Positions 43,375-53,719 of a DNA stretch of 64,000 nt are shown here, piece after piece (position 1 is the stretch's first letter; each line of letters opens with the position of its first letter). Where the stretch lies: the NCBI GenBank assembly GCA_033032175.1, contig CM065322.1:2232001-2296000 (forward strand), read 5' to 3'. The notes below the pieces were generated by a model, which searched no databases, was not told the origin of the DNA, and was given only the letters and a program-made list of their open reading frames with translations. The position numbers and the translations under genes were made by a program. Source of the DNA: Saturnia japonica (Eukaryota > Arthropoda > Insecta > Lepidoptera > Saturniidae).

Positions 43375-43560
43375 ACTAGTCAACATAGTGTGTCAACGAA
43401 TGCGTGCCTAAGGCGCATGGTCTTTGCGTTAACTACTCGAGACTGGTGCGTTAACAACTCGCGGTCCACTCGCGTGACGAGTTGATATGTGAGTGGTGGC
43501 CTTTAACGCGGGTGCGTTAGTGGTGTGGAAAAGGCACACGAGTGCGTCGAATAAACTTCA
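43375..43560 (+). repeat. Family L repeat, copy 1 (GC-rich, unassigned)
   Basis: A block much richer in G and C than its surroundings. It contains 'caactagtcaaca', 'gcgttaactactcgagac', 'cgcggtccactcgcgtg' and 'cgagttgatatgtgagtggtgg'. These blocks, in altered order and spacing, match the reverse complement of the insert at 51778-52050. No open frame. Origin unknown. A Helitron B-type 3' end follows directly. Confidence 0.5.
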
Positions 43561-43591
43561 CACGGGTAAAAGCGTGAAACACAACTGCTAG
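43561..43591 (+). mobile_element. Helitron B 3' end
   Basis: 'cacgggtaaaagcgtgaaacacaactg' then CTAG at 43588-43591 and T is a decayed Helitron B terminus. Its 5' end was not located, so the family L block may be internal to it. Confidence 0.45.
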
Positions 43592-43757
43592 TAAAATATA
43601 TAAATGAATAATTTTTTTTTTTTTAATGTCCAGTAAAATTTTTGTACGAATTCCGTCAATTTTTATATTTTTTTTTAAATAATTTTCCAACAAAAACGAT
43701 GTAATTCCGATATAATATGTATTAAGTTATATTCGTTTAAAGTGAAGTTATAATATA

Positions 43758-44025
43758 CTAGCTGTGCCACACGGTTTCACCCATAGATGTAGTATAACTA
43801 TGGTTTCACCCGTGTTAATTTTATACGAAAAACATCGCCAACGCAGCACCCGTTTAGGCAATTTTTTTTTACTTTGTGTAAAACTATCGAAATTTTATGG
43901 GAATAAATTAATTTTTCAAATTATATATAGCTTATGGTCCAGTATGGTCCATCGGTCCAGTAATTTTTAGTTTATCCATTAAAAACAAAAAATCAAATCA
44001 TTTCTCTTTATAATATTGGTATAGA
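43758..44025 (-). mobile_element. Helitron B, short complete copy
   Basis: A (43757), CTAG (43758-43761) and 'ctgtgccacacggtttcaccc' at the left; 'ctttataatattggtataga' then T (44026) at the right. Both Helitron termini are present on the minus strand. At 268 bases it is an internally deleted copy. 'cgccaacgcagcacccg' is shared with other B copies. A plus-strand 68-codon frame is incidental. Confidence 0.7.
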
Positions 44026-44362
44026 TGGTAAACATTACGCAAAAAGAATAATTTATTTCCTCAATTTATACCTAAATAGGAATGAAGAACAGTGAAGTTT
44101 TTAGATATCTCTTGCATTAGGGAAATAATTGCCTATAAGCTGTCAACATTTTCATTTCTTATAGATATGGTCTTACACTAATTGCTACTATTGTCAATTT
44201 AAGTGTTAACAGCTAACAGTCTTTTAAATTACACTATAAGTTTCATGAACATTCTAACCACTTAGGTTTGAATATTTCTTTTATCTCATAATGGGAGCTA
44301 AAAATTTTTTACTCACCGATGACGAACTTCCCTGTAAGGCATCGAAGTATTATATAACACAA
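44026..44362. other. Gene-free DNA
   Basis: No gene or repeat recognised. Confidence 0.4.
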
Positions 44363-45174
44363 CTAGCGACCCGCCCCAGCTTCGCACGGGTAGAATTTAA
44401 AAAGTTGAGTATTTTATGTTTAAAAACCCTGATATAGAGTTTATCGATTTAATATTAATAGATCATAACTTCATAACAGCGTCATTAGCTTAGTGGTCCT
44501 AAACGTGACTGCTATGCTCGATTTTCTGGGTTCGATTCCCAGGTCGAGCATAGTATTATTGGGTTTTTCTATGAAATTATCAGTTGAAGCTCGGAGTTTG
44601 GTTTATTTATTTAAGTAGGATCTCTTTGGTCGCGAACAATTTTGAATACGTGATATCTTCTACAGTATTAATTTAAATGGAAAACTGTAAAGGACAATCT
44701 TAATCTACATTAAACACCTAAGTTAACTAATTAACTTATCTCGATAAAAATTAATACTGAAGTGGAGAAAATAGCTTCGAAAATTACGTAATATTTTTAA
44801 TTATTATGTTGAAGATAAAAATGGTTACTGTGAGTCAACCTTAGGAAATAAACATATGCCATCGCGGAATATTCTCTAGGTTTTTTAAAGAAATATAAAT
44901 CTTTAAAATATTATATTGATGTATCTCTTATGATTTAGCCAGCATAAGCCACGTAAGCATCCGAAATTCATTTCTTGCCGACTTGATTACAGATAATTGA
45001 ATTTTTTCTACTATACAAAAACCTAATTGGAATGTATTGTACATACAAACCTTCCTTAAAAAAATATCTAAATGCTAGTGAAAACCGCATTAAAATCCGT
45101 TGCGTAGTTTAAAAGATCTAAGCGTACATAGGGACAGACAGCGGGAAGCGACTTCATTTTATTCTATGTATAGA
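44363..45174 (-). mobile_element. Helitron A, full-length copy
   Basis: 812 bases. On the minus strand it starts TCTATACATAGAATAAAATG and ends in a GC-rich '...gcgaagctggggcgggtcg' followed by CTAG; A at 44362 and T at 45175 flank it on the plus strand. The terminal CCCGTGC-GAA-GCTGGGG can form the short hairpin expected just inside a Helitron 3' end. A shortened SINE-1 copy (44476-44606) lies inside. Internal blocks ('aagataaaaatggttactgtgag', 'cacgtaagcatccg') match 35948-38160 and 48303-48797. No protein is encoded. Confidence 0.72.
44476..44606 (+). mobile_element. SINE-1, short copy within Helitron A
   Basis: 'cgtcattagcttagtggtcctaaacg', 'gctatgctcg', 'gggttcgattcccaggtcgagc', 'tttttctatgaaattatcag', then the match stops at 'gagtttgg'. 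It is at the same Helitron A position as the copies at 12742 and 37829. Confidence 0.65.
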
Positions 45175-46046
45175 TATTACAAACAAATATGGACATGCTA
45201 TTGTTTAATGAACAAAGAAAAAAAGAGATTATTCTACACTTTAACGTATCTACGACACAATAGCAGTATTTTTAAAAGGTCGCTGTGATGATGTACTGCA
45301 GAAAAAACTTTTTAATTTTAATTATTACATACATACGCTCATTAATATTTAGTTGAGCTAAAAAAAAGTTGTCAACCTGTAATTTTTTTTGTGAACTTTA
45401 CGCTTCGTTTTGTTGTTGATAGCATATAGTGGTAAAATGAGGGGCATGCTGGGAACGCGAAAGAATATTCGTGCTTTTTTTTCTTGTTACACTTTGTTAA
45501 ACACTTTAAAGGGCAAATAGACCCGTTTGAGGCTTTTAAACCCATGACGTAGACCGGCTTGTCGTTAGCTATAGTGAATTGACCCTCATATCCTAGGAGT
45601 CATCACTGTCCTTAGATTCATCGATAAATGGATCTGATCTCCGGCTTTCCGCATCCAAACACTTCCAATTGCCTTTCGCAAGACTACCGAGATTGGATAT
45701 TAAAAAAAAAAAAATCAATTTAGCTTCTATTAACGTTATAAACACTACTACCGGTTCGGTAAACATCCCAGTCGTCGGAAGAACCGGTAAGAAAATCGAT
45801 CGGGTTATATTTTTTTTTACTATGTAAATAGTGTTTACAGTTAATAAATTAATTTTTATAGATGTACAGAAATGGAGTCATTTCCAGACTTCACTATTAT
45901 TTATGTCATAATCCACCCTATAATAACCTTTTTACAGTAAAACCTGTTTGGTATACTTCTTGAACTTATTGGTTTTGCAAATCGGTAATGTACTTAGTAA
46001 TCTTAATATCGCTAATTACATAACATATATATATATATATAGAACT
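45175..46046. other. Gene-free DNA with a family R copy
   Basis: A family R core ('ctaccggttcggtaaacatccc', 'gaagaaccggtaagaaa') lies at 45752-45796. A (TA)n run lies at 46025-46041 next to family G. Otherwise unassigned. Confidence 0.4.
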
Positions 46047-46425
46047 AGCGATCGCCCTAAGGTCGAAATTCGATTAGCGACTTTCTGATCATATACTATA
46101 ATATTTTCTGTTTGACATTTGCAGTATTCATGAACCTAAAAAATGAGTATTATCTACACAACTTGTTGTCACTTTTCATGGTGTGATAATGTCAATATTG
46201 TGGATGGTCTAAGTTCAATGGCACTGGTCGTTTTGAGATTCGCAGTATTAATTAATTTAATTTAATATTTATGTAACGGATATTATAGATAATTTTTAGA
46301 TTTCTGCACTCCTTCTCCATATAAACTTTAACCATGCCAAATCTCACAGTCTTTCGTGCACGCAATACGCTTAAAAAGTTACCGAAAGCTTTTGCTTCAC
46401 GTATTAATATATAGGTACCAGGCTA
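46047..46425 (+). repeat. Family G repeat, copy 2
   Basis: Block-for-block match with 10846-11195 in the same orientation, also beginning with ACTAG and ending near 'tcacgtattaatatatag'. Mismatches and small indels show both copies are old. Confidence 0.6.
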
Positions 46426-46819
46426 TAAGAGGAATCGCTGGAGGCAAAAAAATTTGAATAAAAGATTTTAACAGGAATCTATTGCTGTCGGGCTCTATTC
46501 GAACGACCAAATAGAGCGCGAGGGAGATAATACACTGCAGTTAGTTATTTTATATGTAGTATGTATGTAGTTTTCTTATTAACTGAGGTAGTCGGAGGTT
46601 TTTTCTATCCAATCGCTCGAAGAGAGTGTTACTATTCCACGCACAGATTTCCCCTGATTTTACGGCACTAGCGAGAATGCCTTCACGCCAGTGTCGTTGC
46701 TTGCTTTTAGAGTGCGTGCGGTCATAGAGCACAACAGGCACAAAAGGCACCGGTCTATGGTACAAACACTGAGTCTTTTTAGCATGGATTCCATAATCAT
46801 AATCAATGATTGTACGAAA
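46426..46819. other. Gene-free DNA
   Basis: The minus-strand 71-codon frame at 46550-46765 has no recognisable domain. Nothing else seen. Confidence 0.35.
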
Positions 46820-47464
46820 TCTATACTTAATATAATAAAGCAGAAGAGTTTTTTGTTTGTTTAAACACGCTAATCTCTGAAACTACCAGTCGGATTCGGA
46901 AAATTTTTCTTGTATATGATAGCCAGATTCACGAGAAATAGTATAGGCTATCTAGCATTAGGCTATAAACGTCACATAGCCTTAAATATTGATTTTTGTT
47001 ACGTAAGTCGGAAGTCGAGGCCCTCCAGAAGTGCTGTATCCGCGTGCGCTGGAGTAATCGTTAATGACACGGAAATACAATGTTCTAAAAAAACATTGGT
47101 CCTTAGTATATTAAAAAAAATTCAGCGAAAGGAATATATTTACATACACTTATACATAAGCCACTACAATGTATTTTGTGACAAAGATTTATTGAAAATT
47201 AAAGAGTGATTTATAAGCATAATTTTTAGACATGGCATATTAACCTTACGAACAAAAGTTACTTCATCATAAAGACAATTTTATGAAGTTAAATTTTGAT
47301 CTTTATATCATGCTATTTGGACACGTACCTAGTTTAGGAGATAATGAAAAATTAAAATGTTTGTACTTGCGGGAAGAACAATTATGATAGACTACAAGGT
47401 TGCGTTGGCGGCGCGGTGTTTATCGGATAAAATTAACACGGGCGAAACCGTTGGGCACAGCTAG
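46820..47464 (+). mobile_element. Helitron B, full-length copy
   Basis: 645 bases. The 5' end TCTATACTTAATATAATAAA follows A at 46819. The 3' end '...aacacgggcgaaaccgttgggcacag' is followed by CTAG (47461-47464) and T (47465). Inside: 'gtttgtttaaacacgctaatctctg', 'aactaccagtcgg', 'gttacgtaagtcgg' and 'tgcgttggcggcgcgg'. Several internal blocks match 20140-21249 inverted. The 99-codon frame inside is not shared by other copies. Non-autonomous. Confidence 0.72.
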
Positions 47465-48302
47465 TACCATATAAAATAGTATATTATTTAAAATGACGAA
47501 ATAACCGGCTCTTGTAACAGTATTGGTGATTTCAAATGCTTAAAAATCTATATGTTCTTTATAATTTTCCCTACAACATAGTAGTAGAAGAGAATTCCCG
47601 AAGGAGTTACTTCAGACGCAATTCCGAAAAATTCCTTGTTGGATGCCGAGATCCGAAGTTGCAGACGTCGGATCGTTATTCCACCGGTCTAACCATTCAG
47701 CAACCACAAGTTAATTATATTAATAGATACTGTTTTTTTTTTGTTAATTATTCTGAGAGCGCTATGGTAGACGTGAAACTTGAATTTCTAAGCATTTGAA
47801 ATAGTTATCGCAAACGAGCAAGCCTCAGGGCACAGCCACGTGAATATATATCCTCGAAAGCGATATGAAGATGTCGGTTGGTTTAATGAAATGTCAAACA
47901 TCTCGCTCATTGACAGTGTTGCCGTTTTGACATATTTAATACTAAATTTGGCATGTTTTCATCTTATTTAGCATGTAAAATTCATACTAACCATTCCGCA
48001 TATTTTTGTTTATTTTAGAATTTAATTCTATTGTAATGTTAATTGATTCCTCTCGAATATAATTCTGCTATTCGAGTCGTATACGACAACACTTTATGAA
48101 CTTTATGGGAAACAAGAAATCGCATGCGATGGTAACGAATGTTTAAATTAACTCATAAACATTACACAGTACATCTGTATTGGTTGAGAAGAAGCTGGAA
48201 TGTACAAATAATGAGTGACTTGAAAGATTAAGTAGGTACTTAATGGTTTACTTATATTACTTAGGATTCTTATACTGTTTTTAATAGAGATTTTTTTACG
48301 AA
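47465..48302. other. Gene-free DNA with a possible tRNA-like remnant
   Basis: On the minus strand, around 47640-47715, a GGTTGCTGAATGGTTAGACC-like box A is followed by a weak box B, so a SINE remnant is possible. CAGTGTTGCCG at 47914-47924 is the inverse of a motif at 48918-48928. An 87-codon frame at 47536-47799 overlaps the remnant and has no domain. Confidence 0.35.
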
Positions 48303-48797
48303 AGGTTTGCATATACAATACATTCTAATTAACTTTATTTGTTTTGTGTACTAGAAAAAATTCAGTGTTTTGTAATCAAGTCGTCAAGAAATGATTTTAG
48401 GGCGCTTACATGGATTACGCTAGCTAATCCTAGAGAAAGGTCCGCGATGGCAAATATCTCCAATTCAGTATTTGTTACTTATCTTGGGCATTTAATGTTG
48501 ATTACAATTATCCTTCCCATTATATAATTTAATTGAATACCGTAGAAGATAACACGTATTCAAAATTACGCACAACCAAAGAAATCACACTCAGCGAAAC
48601 GGCTGGCCGCCCCGCGGCCTACCTATAAGGGCTATTATGAATTGTGCATTGCGAGCTAAGCGCGCTTTTCGTAATTATAAAGTTATGAACTACTAATACT
48701 AAAGCAATACACTCTAAATTAATCAAACACGCTTTTTTAAACATAAATGAAACCATTTTGTAACTTGCACCCGGGCGAAACTGGGGTGGGTCGCTGG
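48303..48797 (+). mobile_element. Helitron A copy without SINE-1
   Basis: 'gtgtactagaaaaaattcag', 'aatcaagtcgtcaagaaatg', 'gggcgcttacatgg', 'ccgtagaagataacacg', 'gcgagctaagcgcgcttttcg', and the 3' end 'cacccgggcgaaactggggtgggtcg' then CTGG (48794-48797, a mutated CTAG) and T. The 5' terminus is missing. At about 48686 ('aagttatga|actac') it runs straight through the point where the copies at 12632, 35948 and 44363 carry SINE-1. Confidence 0.65.
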
Positions 48798-49204
48798 TTT
48801 TTAATTTAAAAAAATTAAAATTATAAATCTTTTCAAAATTCACTAACTTCAAATCTCACTTCAAAATTGTACTTAACGTTTTTTGACGAAAACTTAGCAT
48901 TTTTTTAAATTGTGAAACGGCAACACTGCTCATTGATTGCCGGCGCGTGCGAGGGGTGTGGGCGCGGGGTGCAGGCGCGGGCTGAGGAGACACTAAATCC
49001 TGTCATCTCGCTTGCGGGAACACTTCGCCTTAAATCTTGAATGTTGATTGTGAACGTTTGTTTATGTGCGAGATTAATGTGCAGTTATTCATTTACCTTT
49101 TTAGGGTTCCTTAGTCAAAAAGAAACCCTTTTATTTTCAGTTTTCAAGATACAGGCTCTGCCTAGTTTGGAAGACACTGTGTGTTTTTTTATACAACAAA
49201 GGTG
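48798..49204. other. Gene-free DNA with a GC-rich patch
   Basis: 48935-48990 is strongly GC-rich with many CpG ('gccggcgcgtgcgagg', 'gggcgcggggtgcaggcgcggg') in an AT-rich setting. CGGCAACACTG at 48918-48928 lies just upstream. It could be a promoter or first-exon region of a host gene outside recognition, or an unknown repeat. The frame starting at 49041 shows no domain. Confidence 0.35.
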
Positions 49205-49440
49205 GTTAACAAGCGTATGGCTCGCCTGATGGTAAGCGGCTACCGTAGCCTATGGAAGCCTGTAATACCAAAGGTATCACTAGCGCGTTGCCGTCCCTGA
49301 ACCCCCAACCCTAAAGAACTCTTGAAACCCTACTCATCGCAGAAACAAAACTCCAAGGTTATTTGGCTGCGATCTTTTCCACCAGTCAGACTGCCTCAAG
49401 TAGAAAAAAATCTCCAAAGAAATTCAAAATGTAAATCAGT
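49205..49440 (+). repeat. Family K repeat, best copy
   Basis: 'atggtaagcggctaccgtagcc', 'gcctgtaataccaaaggtatcac', 'gcgcgttgccg', 'gaaccc', 'ctcatcgcagaaac', 'aaggttatttggctgcgatc', 'agactgcc' and 'atctccaaagaaattc'. It defines the block order used for the other K copies. A 95-codon frame across it is incidental. Confidence 0.55.
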
Positions 49441-50059
49441 TAAATGCAAAATAAATAGTTTTTTTTTATATGTCTGTCTGTCTTTCCGCGGCTTAACTCA
49501 AAGATTCTTTGTACTAGAAAGCTGTAATTTGATATGGGTATATATATTATTGACATCGATAAAATGGACAAAAGTTACCTACCTACAAACCTACCTCATC
49601 TACGCATAGAGTTGAGTTGGTAGTGTTGGGTGTCGATGGATAGGTCGTTCAAAAATATTGCGGGTGTGTGAAACCATCTTTCAATTCAGTGATCTGATTG
49701 AGAAATACTAAACTTTAGTGTCCCCCTGCCAGCTCAATGGTAATTTTTGGATGTAAAAAAATTCATAGTAGTAGTATTTAATATAATGAAGTTAAAAGGA
49801 AAACTATCATAGGTAGGCTTTACAAGGTAAATAGTCAATCAACTTATAAAATGTACTTGAATAAGTAATTTTTTACAAATTTCATTGATAATAACATACA
49901 AGCCCCCTCTCTAAGTGTGCATATTGTGACGTAACTACGGAACCCTGCACTGCGCGTGGTCCGACATGCACTAGTTTTTTTTTTAATATTTACCGTTATC
50001 GTAATGTAGTGCAGAGTTTTGATTTAACAAATGTTTTTTTGGAGTAAAAAACTTCTTTA
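49441..50059. other. Gene-free AT-rich DNA
   Basis: No gene or repeat recognised. Confidence 0.4.
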
Positions 50060-50150
50060 GCACCGCTCAATGAAAAGAAAGTGACACTAAAAAGAGACAG
50101 TCACATATATCTATAGGTTTTAGCCTGCGAGAGAATGAGATAGAATTTGA
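50060..50150 (+). repeat. SINE family H, short fragment
   Basis: 'gtgacactaaaaagagacag', 'cacatatatctatag' and 'cctgcgagagaatgagatagaa' match the 5' half of the copies at 2857 and 41481. Confidence 0.5.
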
Positions 50151-51699
50151 TGATTATTCCAGGGAAATTTCGAGATTGAATTTTGACAAATAGTTGGATT
50201 AATGGGTTTAACAAAACAATGTTAAAAATTGTTATTAAAAAAAAATACCATTTTGTCAGCCATCCTGTTTTTTCAGAAGATTTGATTAGAAAAATTCTTC
50301 AGTTCAACATGTTATTAGGCAATGGGAACACTGTTCGATACAAGTTAATTAACAAGCATCTGTTTATAAGTATGGTTCATTACAATTTATTTGCAACTAT
50401 CAGAGAAGAAAATTATACATTTTTTACAATCACTTACACAATTCCTTTTAAATGATACCAATTTACGATAGCCCGTTTGTAATAATAGTGTTGTGCGATT
50501 AAATTTGCATACAATATCGATTATCGATTATCGGTACAAGCCGTTACGATCTGAATACCGTATGTAACATCTTGTATATGTAAGTATTTAGTATTGAATG
50601 TACAAATGGCTCGGATAAACGCGAATATAATGCGAATGTTCACTGAAATGTTTTACGATAATGAAGAGAAATTATTGAAAGGTGAAAGCGTGTGTAGCTA
50701 CATAGGTAGGTACTAGAGATGAAGTAATCGGTATTATTACTTTGTTTCATTTGGATGTGATTCCGAACACAATAATTTATTGTATTCTCATTTAGCGTAC
50801 TCAGTCTTAGCTCAAACTTCGCTAACGGCCGTTTTTAATAACATATCTGAGCTTACTATCTCTGATTAATACATATTCGTAATAAGTACAATCTTTAACT
50901 TAAGACAGATATCGGCTTCCCTCTTTTCTATTCAAGCTATAGGATATGGGTATATATTATGTAGATACGTAAAACTATCTGTTGATGGGTTGTTGAACAT
51001 AAATTAAGGACAAAAGGTTATATTTGTCTATCTTCAATAACTGAAACAATGGATAGATAGGTTATTGAAAACGGTCGTTAGTATTTACTCAGCGTAATCT
51101 TAGTTTTCGAATTTGTACTGAGGAAGTATCTGGTAAAACGTTTCGATACCGCATCTGGGCTGATAAATCTCTTCAACTCCAACAAATAAATTAATCACGA
51201 ATTATGTATAGAAAATTAAAAAGTTATTTAAAATAGAATATAAATTGTGTAACAGTATATAATATTCAACTTGCTTTAAAGTAAAAATGACAGATTATTC
51301 GTACATACAATAAAAAGACTAAAATTTCAAACCACTAACGAGAAACAATTGCAAACAACAGGAATAACAAAACGTGTACGTAATAGAAACTGTTATTTCT
51401 ATGTAGCAAATAAGAATCAAGCAATACAGATAATTTCAAAAGTGTATAAGGTCACTGTTAGGTCACTATTATGCAATACTATTTTTTTAGTCGTATAATA
51501 CCCAAGTTTTCCGTAAGTTGTCGAATTCGATGACTTGATCTTTACTCAGGCAGAGCCGAGCTAATACTAAATATGTAACTATAAATTTGAATTTGGAACA
51601 TAATGCTGAGTTAAGTCTGAGCTAAGACTGAGTACGCTCTATAGATTTCAGCCTGAGTGTAATGATAAATTAATTTTTTAAAAAACCTTAAAAAAATGG
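50151..51699. other. Gene-free AT-rich DNA
   Basis: A 90-codon open frame at 50183-50455 is rich in Lys, Asn, Phe and Ile, as expected of chance frames in AT-rich DNA, and shows no domain. Paired ATCGATTATCGATTATCGG motifs lie near 50515. The rest is unassigned. Confidence 0.35.
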
Positions 51700-52190
51700 A
51701 AGAGGTTCGCAATTTGACTGTACATATATTTTTTATGGATGTCCAGCCATAACTTCTTTGTTTATGAATCGATTGAAGATCGGCATTGATCTACCAACCC
51801 GGCAACTGACCAGCACCGCATCGCCTCGTTAGGCAGAGATTTCTTTCTTTGGAGTTCCATTTATATGCACCAGTACCGTATCAACTCGCACGCGAGTTGA
51901 CCGCGAAAGGTTATCGCAAGGATGACGCATCGTTGGCGCGGTACGATACCGCAATGTTGACTAGTTGGCCACGCGTCGTTCACCCGTTGAATACGAGTGA
52001 ACTTCGAGTAAGGAGGCGATGCTTGACGGTTGATAAATGAGTGACAACCTTTAGATGATCCTTTTATCGTTGAAAAGGGGATACCTCAAGGATAGTCCAC
52101 ATATTTAAATTTTATTGACTTTGGATCTTTGACTTCCACGTTATAATAACTAGGGAACTTTTCAAAATCATTGAAGTTGATTTTCTTTAT
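51700..52190 (+). repeat. Family E repeat, copy 7, split by family L
   Basis: The first part (to about 51777: 'tttatggatgtccagccataacttc', 'tttatgaatcgatt') and the second part (from about 52050: 'tagatgatcc', 'gggatacctcaagg', 'actagggaactttt') make one copy of family E. The family L insert lies between. Confidence 0.6.
51778..52050 (-). repeat. Family L repeat, copy 2, inside a family E copy
   Basis: About 270 bases, much more GC-rich than the neighbourhood. It contains the perfect inverted repeat CAACTCGC-AC-GCGAGTTG (51881-51898) and 'gttgactagttggcc'. The blocks match 43375-43560 on the opposite strand. The position inside family E shows that it was inserted. No target duplication is clear. 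A 63-codon frame across it is incidental. Confidence 0.55.
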
Positions 52191-52599
52191 AGTTAAAAAA
52201 TGTTCACAAATGTTTTACACAATCAAATAATTCACTTGTAGCACTACTGTATAATTCAGATAATTTACAATAGGCATATCGCTTAGAATATATTTACTCC
52301 CGCGAGCCGCGATTGACAGCGCACATCATATTTCTATCATAAAATAAAACAGTAATTATGCCGTATTGCGTAGTTAAACAGTTTAAAAACACTTCAGCCA
52401 ATCTTAAAATAATACTGGACTATCATTTAATTTATAATTATTAGAAATACACCCCATTTCTTATTAAGTATAACAATGTCAAATTGTCAATATATCAATC
52501 ACAGCGATGTCATTTCATAACTACAATAAACAAACCGGTTGGTATGGCAGCCGATGTCATTTTACCATTAAAGCGCGTGCGCATTTGGTGTTCCCATAT
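52191..52599. other. Gene-free DNA
   Basis: No gene. 'cccgcgagccgcgattgac' at about 52301-52320 might be the decayed 3' end of the following Helitron-like copy. Confidence 0.3.
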
Positions 52600-52796
52600 T
52601 TTGTTAATTGAAGCTTTCATCCCCTATTTTCTACCCTTAAAGATTTATTTTCGCTTCAAAAAGTACCCTATGTCCTTTCCCATGGTCCAATATATCTCTA
52701 TACCAAAATTCATCAAAATTTGTTAAGCGGTCTAGGCGTGAAAACATAACAGACGGACAGATAGAGTTACTTACGCATTTATAATATTAGTATTGA
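52600..52796 (-). mobile_element. Helitron-like element, 5' end
   Basis: Read on the minus strand from 52796: TCAATACTAATATTATAAATGCG, then 'taactctatctgtccgtctg', 'cacgcctagacc', 'gatgaattttggtatagag'. The same 5' region ends the copy at 6678. The 3' end is not certain. An 80-codon plus-strand frame is incidental. Confidence 0.5.
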
Positions 52797-53466
52797 TGTA
52801 AATATTAATAATAAGATAATTAAAAATAAAAAGCGTATACAGTTCTAGGTTCTCTTTGCTTTTATGAGTTTTATGGAGAAAAGCGTTGGAACCTAAAACG
52901 GATTTCAATTACAGAAGTATTTCACATATTTCACTATAAATGAAAGGAAATAAATATTTGATAATGTTTAAAAATCGTAAAAATTAAATCTAAGTCTCCG
53001 AGTGAGACCGTAGTCAAAGATTTAATTATAACTCAATTAAAGTAACTAAATATATAGCAGAGTAGTTTTACAATCCAATTAAAATACGACATCAAGGAAT
53101 TATAAGTGAAATTCGCTTTTTTTTTTTCAAATGATACTAATCGTATTTCACTTTTTAATAGCAACGTTTCGCTTTCTAAAACAATATACTATACGAGAAT
53201 CACTCGGTAATCAATGTTAGAGTATTTTAATTACATTCTACGGGGAACGTGAGTTTCTTGGAATCTTTCGCATTCTTTCGCATTCATTGAACACTAGCTC
53301 CTGTACACAATACGTAGTATTGTACGTTTATTTTTTTAAACCCCAGTGCAAACATAGGGCTGTCACAAGTTTAGCGTGAGTATCATCTGTCTTTTTAAAA
53401 AAAATATCTCGGCACATTGACGGTGCTCTCCCTGATGATATAAGCACAGTACAAACAAACACAACG
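52797..53466. other. Gene-free AT-rich DNA
   Basis: No gene or repeat recognised. Confidence 0.4.
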
Positions 53467-53678
53467 GTGACCACTCAGAGATCCGAATCCGTCAGCGGTC
53501 GCCGCTGTCATGCCAGCCTGCATAAATATCTCTTTACGTTACGCTTGCAGGACCCGATGTCGTAAAGAGGGATCACACTGGCTGGAGAAGGTTCCACAGT
53601 TTCACGGTACGACAAAGATAAGTAATAGAGAACTTTTTAGCTCAGCGCGTGTGGTTCTGTTCCGGAGAGGAGGAAATT
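53467..53678 (+). other. Unidentified open frame, possibly repeat-derived or an exon
   Basis: One plus-strand frame runs without stops for about 70 codons and contains AAVMPACINI, SLRYACRTRCRKEG, HWLEKVPQFHGTT and LFSSARVVLFRRGGN before a stop at 53676. The region is GC-rich for this window. 'cgcttgcag' at 53542-53550 looks like a splice acceptor and CAGACG|GTAAGT at about 53711-53722 like a donor, but the frame is open across the acceptor and closes before the donor. It has the feel of a dispersed lepidopteran repeat. No known domain. Confidence 0.35.
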
Positions 53679-53719
53679 AAATTGAACAGCTCTTCAGAAC
53701 ACATCATGATACAGACGGT

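Noticed and set aside
46910..47209. 99-codon frame inside Helitron B
   Set aside because: Other Helitron B copies lack it and it has no Rep or helicase motif.
50183..50455. 90-codon open frame
   Set aside because: Composition (Lys, Asn, Ile, Phe) is what AT-rich chance frames give; no domain was recognised.
52484..52726. 80-codon open frame
   Set aside because: It overlaps a Helitron-like 5' region shared with 6678 and is not conserved there.
53551..53717. Internal exon bounded by splice-like sites
   Set aside because: The frame is open across the supposed acceptor and stops before the supposed donor, so the signals do not define an exon.
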